6,036 nt of DNA from Acidimicrobiia bacterium. Lineage in GTDB: Bacteria > Actinomycetota > Acidimicrobiia > Acidimicrobiales > Ilumatobacteraceae. The notes beneath the pieces are model-generated. The model saw only the letters and a program-made list of their open reading frames with translations, did no database searches and had not been told where the DNA came from. Location: positions 1 through 6,036 of the forward strand of contig JAUHYJ010000245.1 in NCBI GenBank assembly GCA_030425785.1, in the 5' to 3' direction. Every line of letters starts with the position of its first letter. Position 1 is the stretch's first letter. Below are positions 5,689 to 6,036 of the stretch, piece after piece. A program made the translations under genes and the position numbers.

Positions 5689-6036
5689 ATGGCCGTATCG
5701 CATCGACATCCGTGCCGTCCGCTCCCATTGGGGCTTGTTGCCGCCGTGGCGGTGGTGCTCGCGTCGGTGGTTGCGGTGGTGATGCCGCCGGCTGATCGGG
5801 CGGCCGCTGCGCCGACGTTGGATCTGGTGTCGTTGGTGCCGGCGCGCTTGCTCGAGACGCGCGATGAGCCGGATCAGCAGCCAGTTGCAAGCCACCAGCA
5901 CCGCGATGAGCGCGGTATCAAACCAGCCGGCGACAACGTAGAACAGGGCGCTGGCCAGCAGCAGCACCGCCGCCGGCCAGCGCGCGTAGCGCGCCACCAA
6001 CCATGTCGCGAGAAAGAACGCGAAGTAACTGAGAGT
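5689..6036 (+). CDS. N-terminus of an exported protein, running into a foreign-looking junction
   Basis: The frame opens with ATG behind a good ribosome site and stays open to the window edge (116 codons), but only about the first 58 residues look genuine. They form a Sec-type signal peptide: a basic start with His and Arg, a hydrophobic core LGLVAAVAVVLASVVAVVM (14-32), and an Ala-rich cleavage region around residues 38-41 (RAAAAP). The mature part starts TLDLVSLVPARLLETR. The PARLLETR motif recalls exported, often very long, proteins of Acidimicrobiia in which P-x-RLL(D/E)TR begins repeated surface modules. After residue 58 (base 5862) the + reading turns into Gln/His/Arg-rich, improbable protein, while the - strand becomes a clean membrane protein. 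The gene is therefore probably broken at about 5857-5865. Substrate or partner cannot be stated. Confidence 0.6.
   Translation, partial: MAVSHRHPCRPLPLGLVAAVAVVLASVVAVVMPPADRAAAAPTLDLVSLVPARLLETRDEPDQQPVASHQHRDERGIKPAGDNVEQGAGQQQHRRRPARVARHQPCREKEREVTES
5863..6036 (-). CDS. Fragment of a multi-pass membrane protein, MBOAT-like N-terminal region
   Basis: Read from the window edge leftward, the - strand gives about 58 residues with two evident membrane helices. The first runs through YFAFFLATWLVARY. The second runs through PAAVLLLASALFYVVAGW, a short turn (FDTA) and LIAVLVACNWLLIRLIA. The pattern of a helix, a basic turn, then LLLASxxFYxxAGWFD and an Asn-Trp resembles the N-terminal region of MBOAT (membrane-bound O-acyltransferase, AlgI-like) proteins, which acylate cell-surface polymers. 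The match is from memory and tentative. Start and end are both missing: the start is beyond the window, and past 5863 the frame continues only as implausible Arg/His-rich sequence antisense to the exported protein. Its codon choice (many CTG, plus TTT, GAT and GTT) differs from the disA-side genes. Confidence 0.5.

Noticed and set aside
5515..5862. Continuation of the - strand MBOAT-like frame past the junction to a stop at 5515
   Set aside because: Past the junction the protein becomes Arg/His-rich and runs antisense to the signal peptide of the exported protein. Only the part right of about 5863 resembles a membrane protein.
1..6036. CRISPR array, tRNA or rRNA gene, insertion sequence, toxin-antitoxin pair
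   Set aside because: I saw no regularly spaced repeats, cloverleaf folds, transposase motifs or paired small genes. The Uma2 gene alone does not make a mobile element or a defence system.

Overview
The window looks like a piece of a very GC-rich actinobacterial genome. The coding regions have strong G/C preference at third codon positions. RadA and DisA both read like actinobacterial versions, and the start of an exported protein at the right carries an N-terminal PARLLETR motif of a kind I associate with secreted proteins of Acidimicrobiia (Ilumatobacter-like). The taxonomic placement is an inference from sequence style, not from a search.

Layout. (1) 1-143, + strand: the last 46 codons of a gene that starts outside the window, function not recognised. 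(2) 144-383: a gap of about 240 bases between convergent genes, with only weak hairpins. (3) 384-5545, - strand: five genes read right to left with short gaps: a ZU5-like lipoprotein (3797-5545), radA (2408-3748), a Uma2-family nuclease-fold protein (1807-2343), disA (695-1765) and a small Dabb-domain protein (384-686). The gaps are 48, 63-64, 41 and 8 bases, so this could be one transcription unit, possibly with an internal promoter just before disA. (4) 5546-5688: a divergent promoter region with a T-rich island. (5) 5689 onward, + strand: the signal peptide and first mature residues of an exported protein. (6) About 5863-6036: sequence that makes sense only on the - strand, as the membrane-spanning N-terminal part of an MBOAT-like protein.

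How the genes fit together. RadA is a RecA-like branch-migration ATPase and DisA is the DNA-scanning diadenylate cyclase that makes c-di-AMP. The two are known neighbours in Bacillus and Mycobacterium, and RadA modulates DisA in Bacillus. Here a Uma2-family protein with an apparently intact PD-(D/E)xK-like core sits between them, and a Dabb protein follows disA closely. The lipoprotein upstream of radA is the odd member and may share only transcription.

The two observations most worth following are the Uma2 gene inside the radA-disA block and the abrupt junction near 5857-5865. At that junction a + strand exported protein and a - strand membrane protein run head-on into each other, both cut short. 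This looks like an assembly chimera or a real recombination breakpoint. I did not find a clearly new defence or mobile system here.
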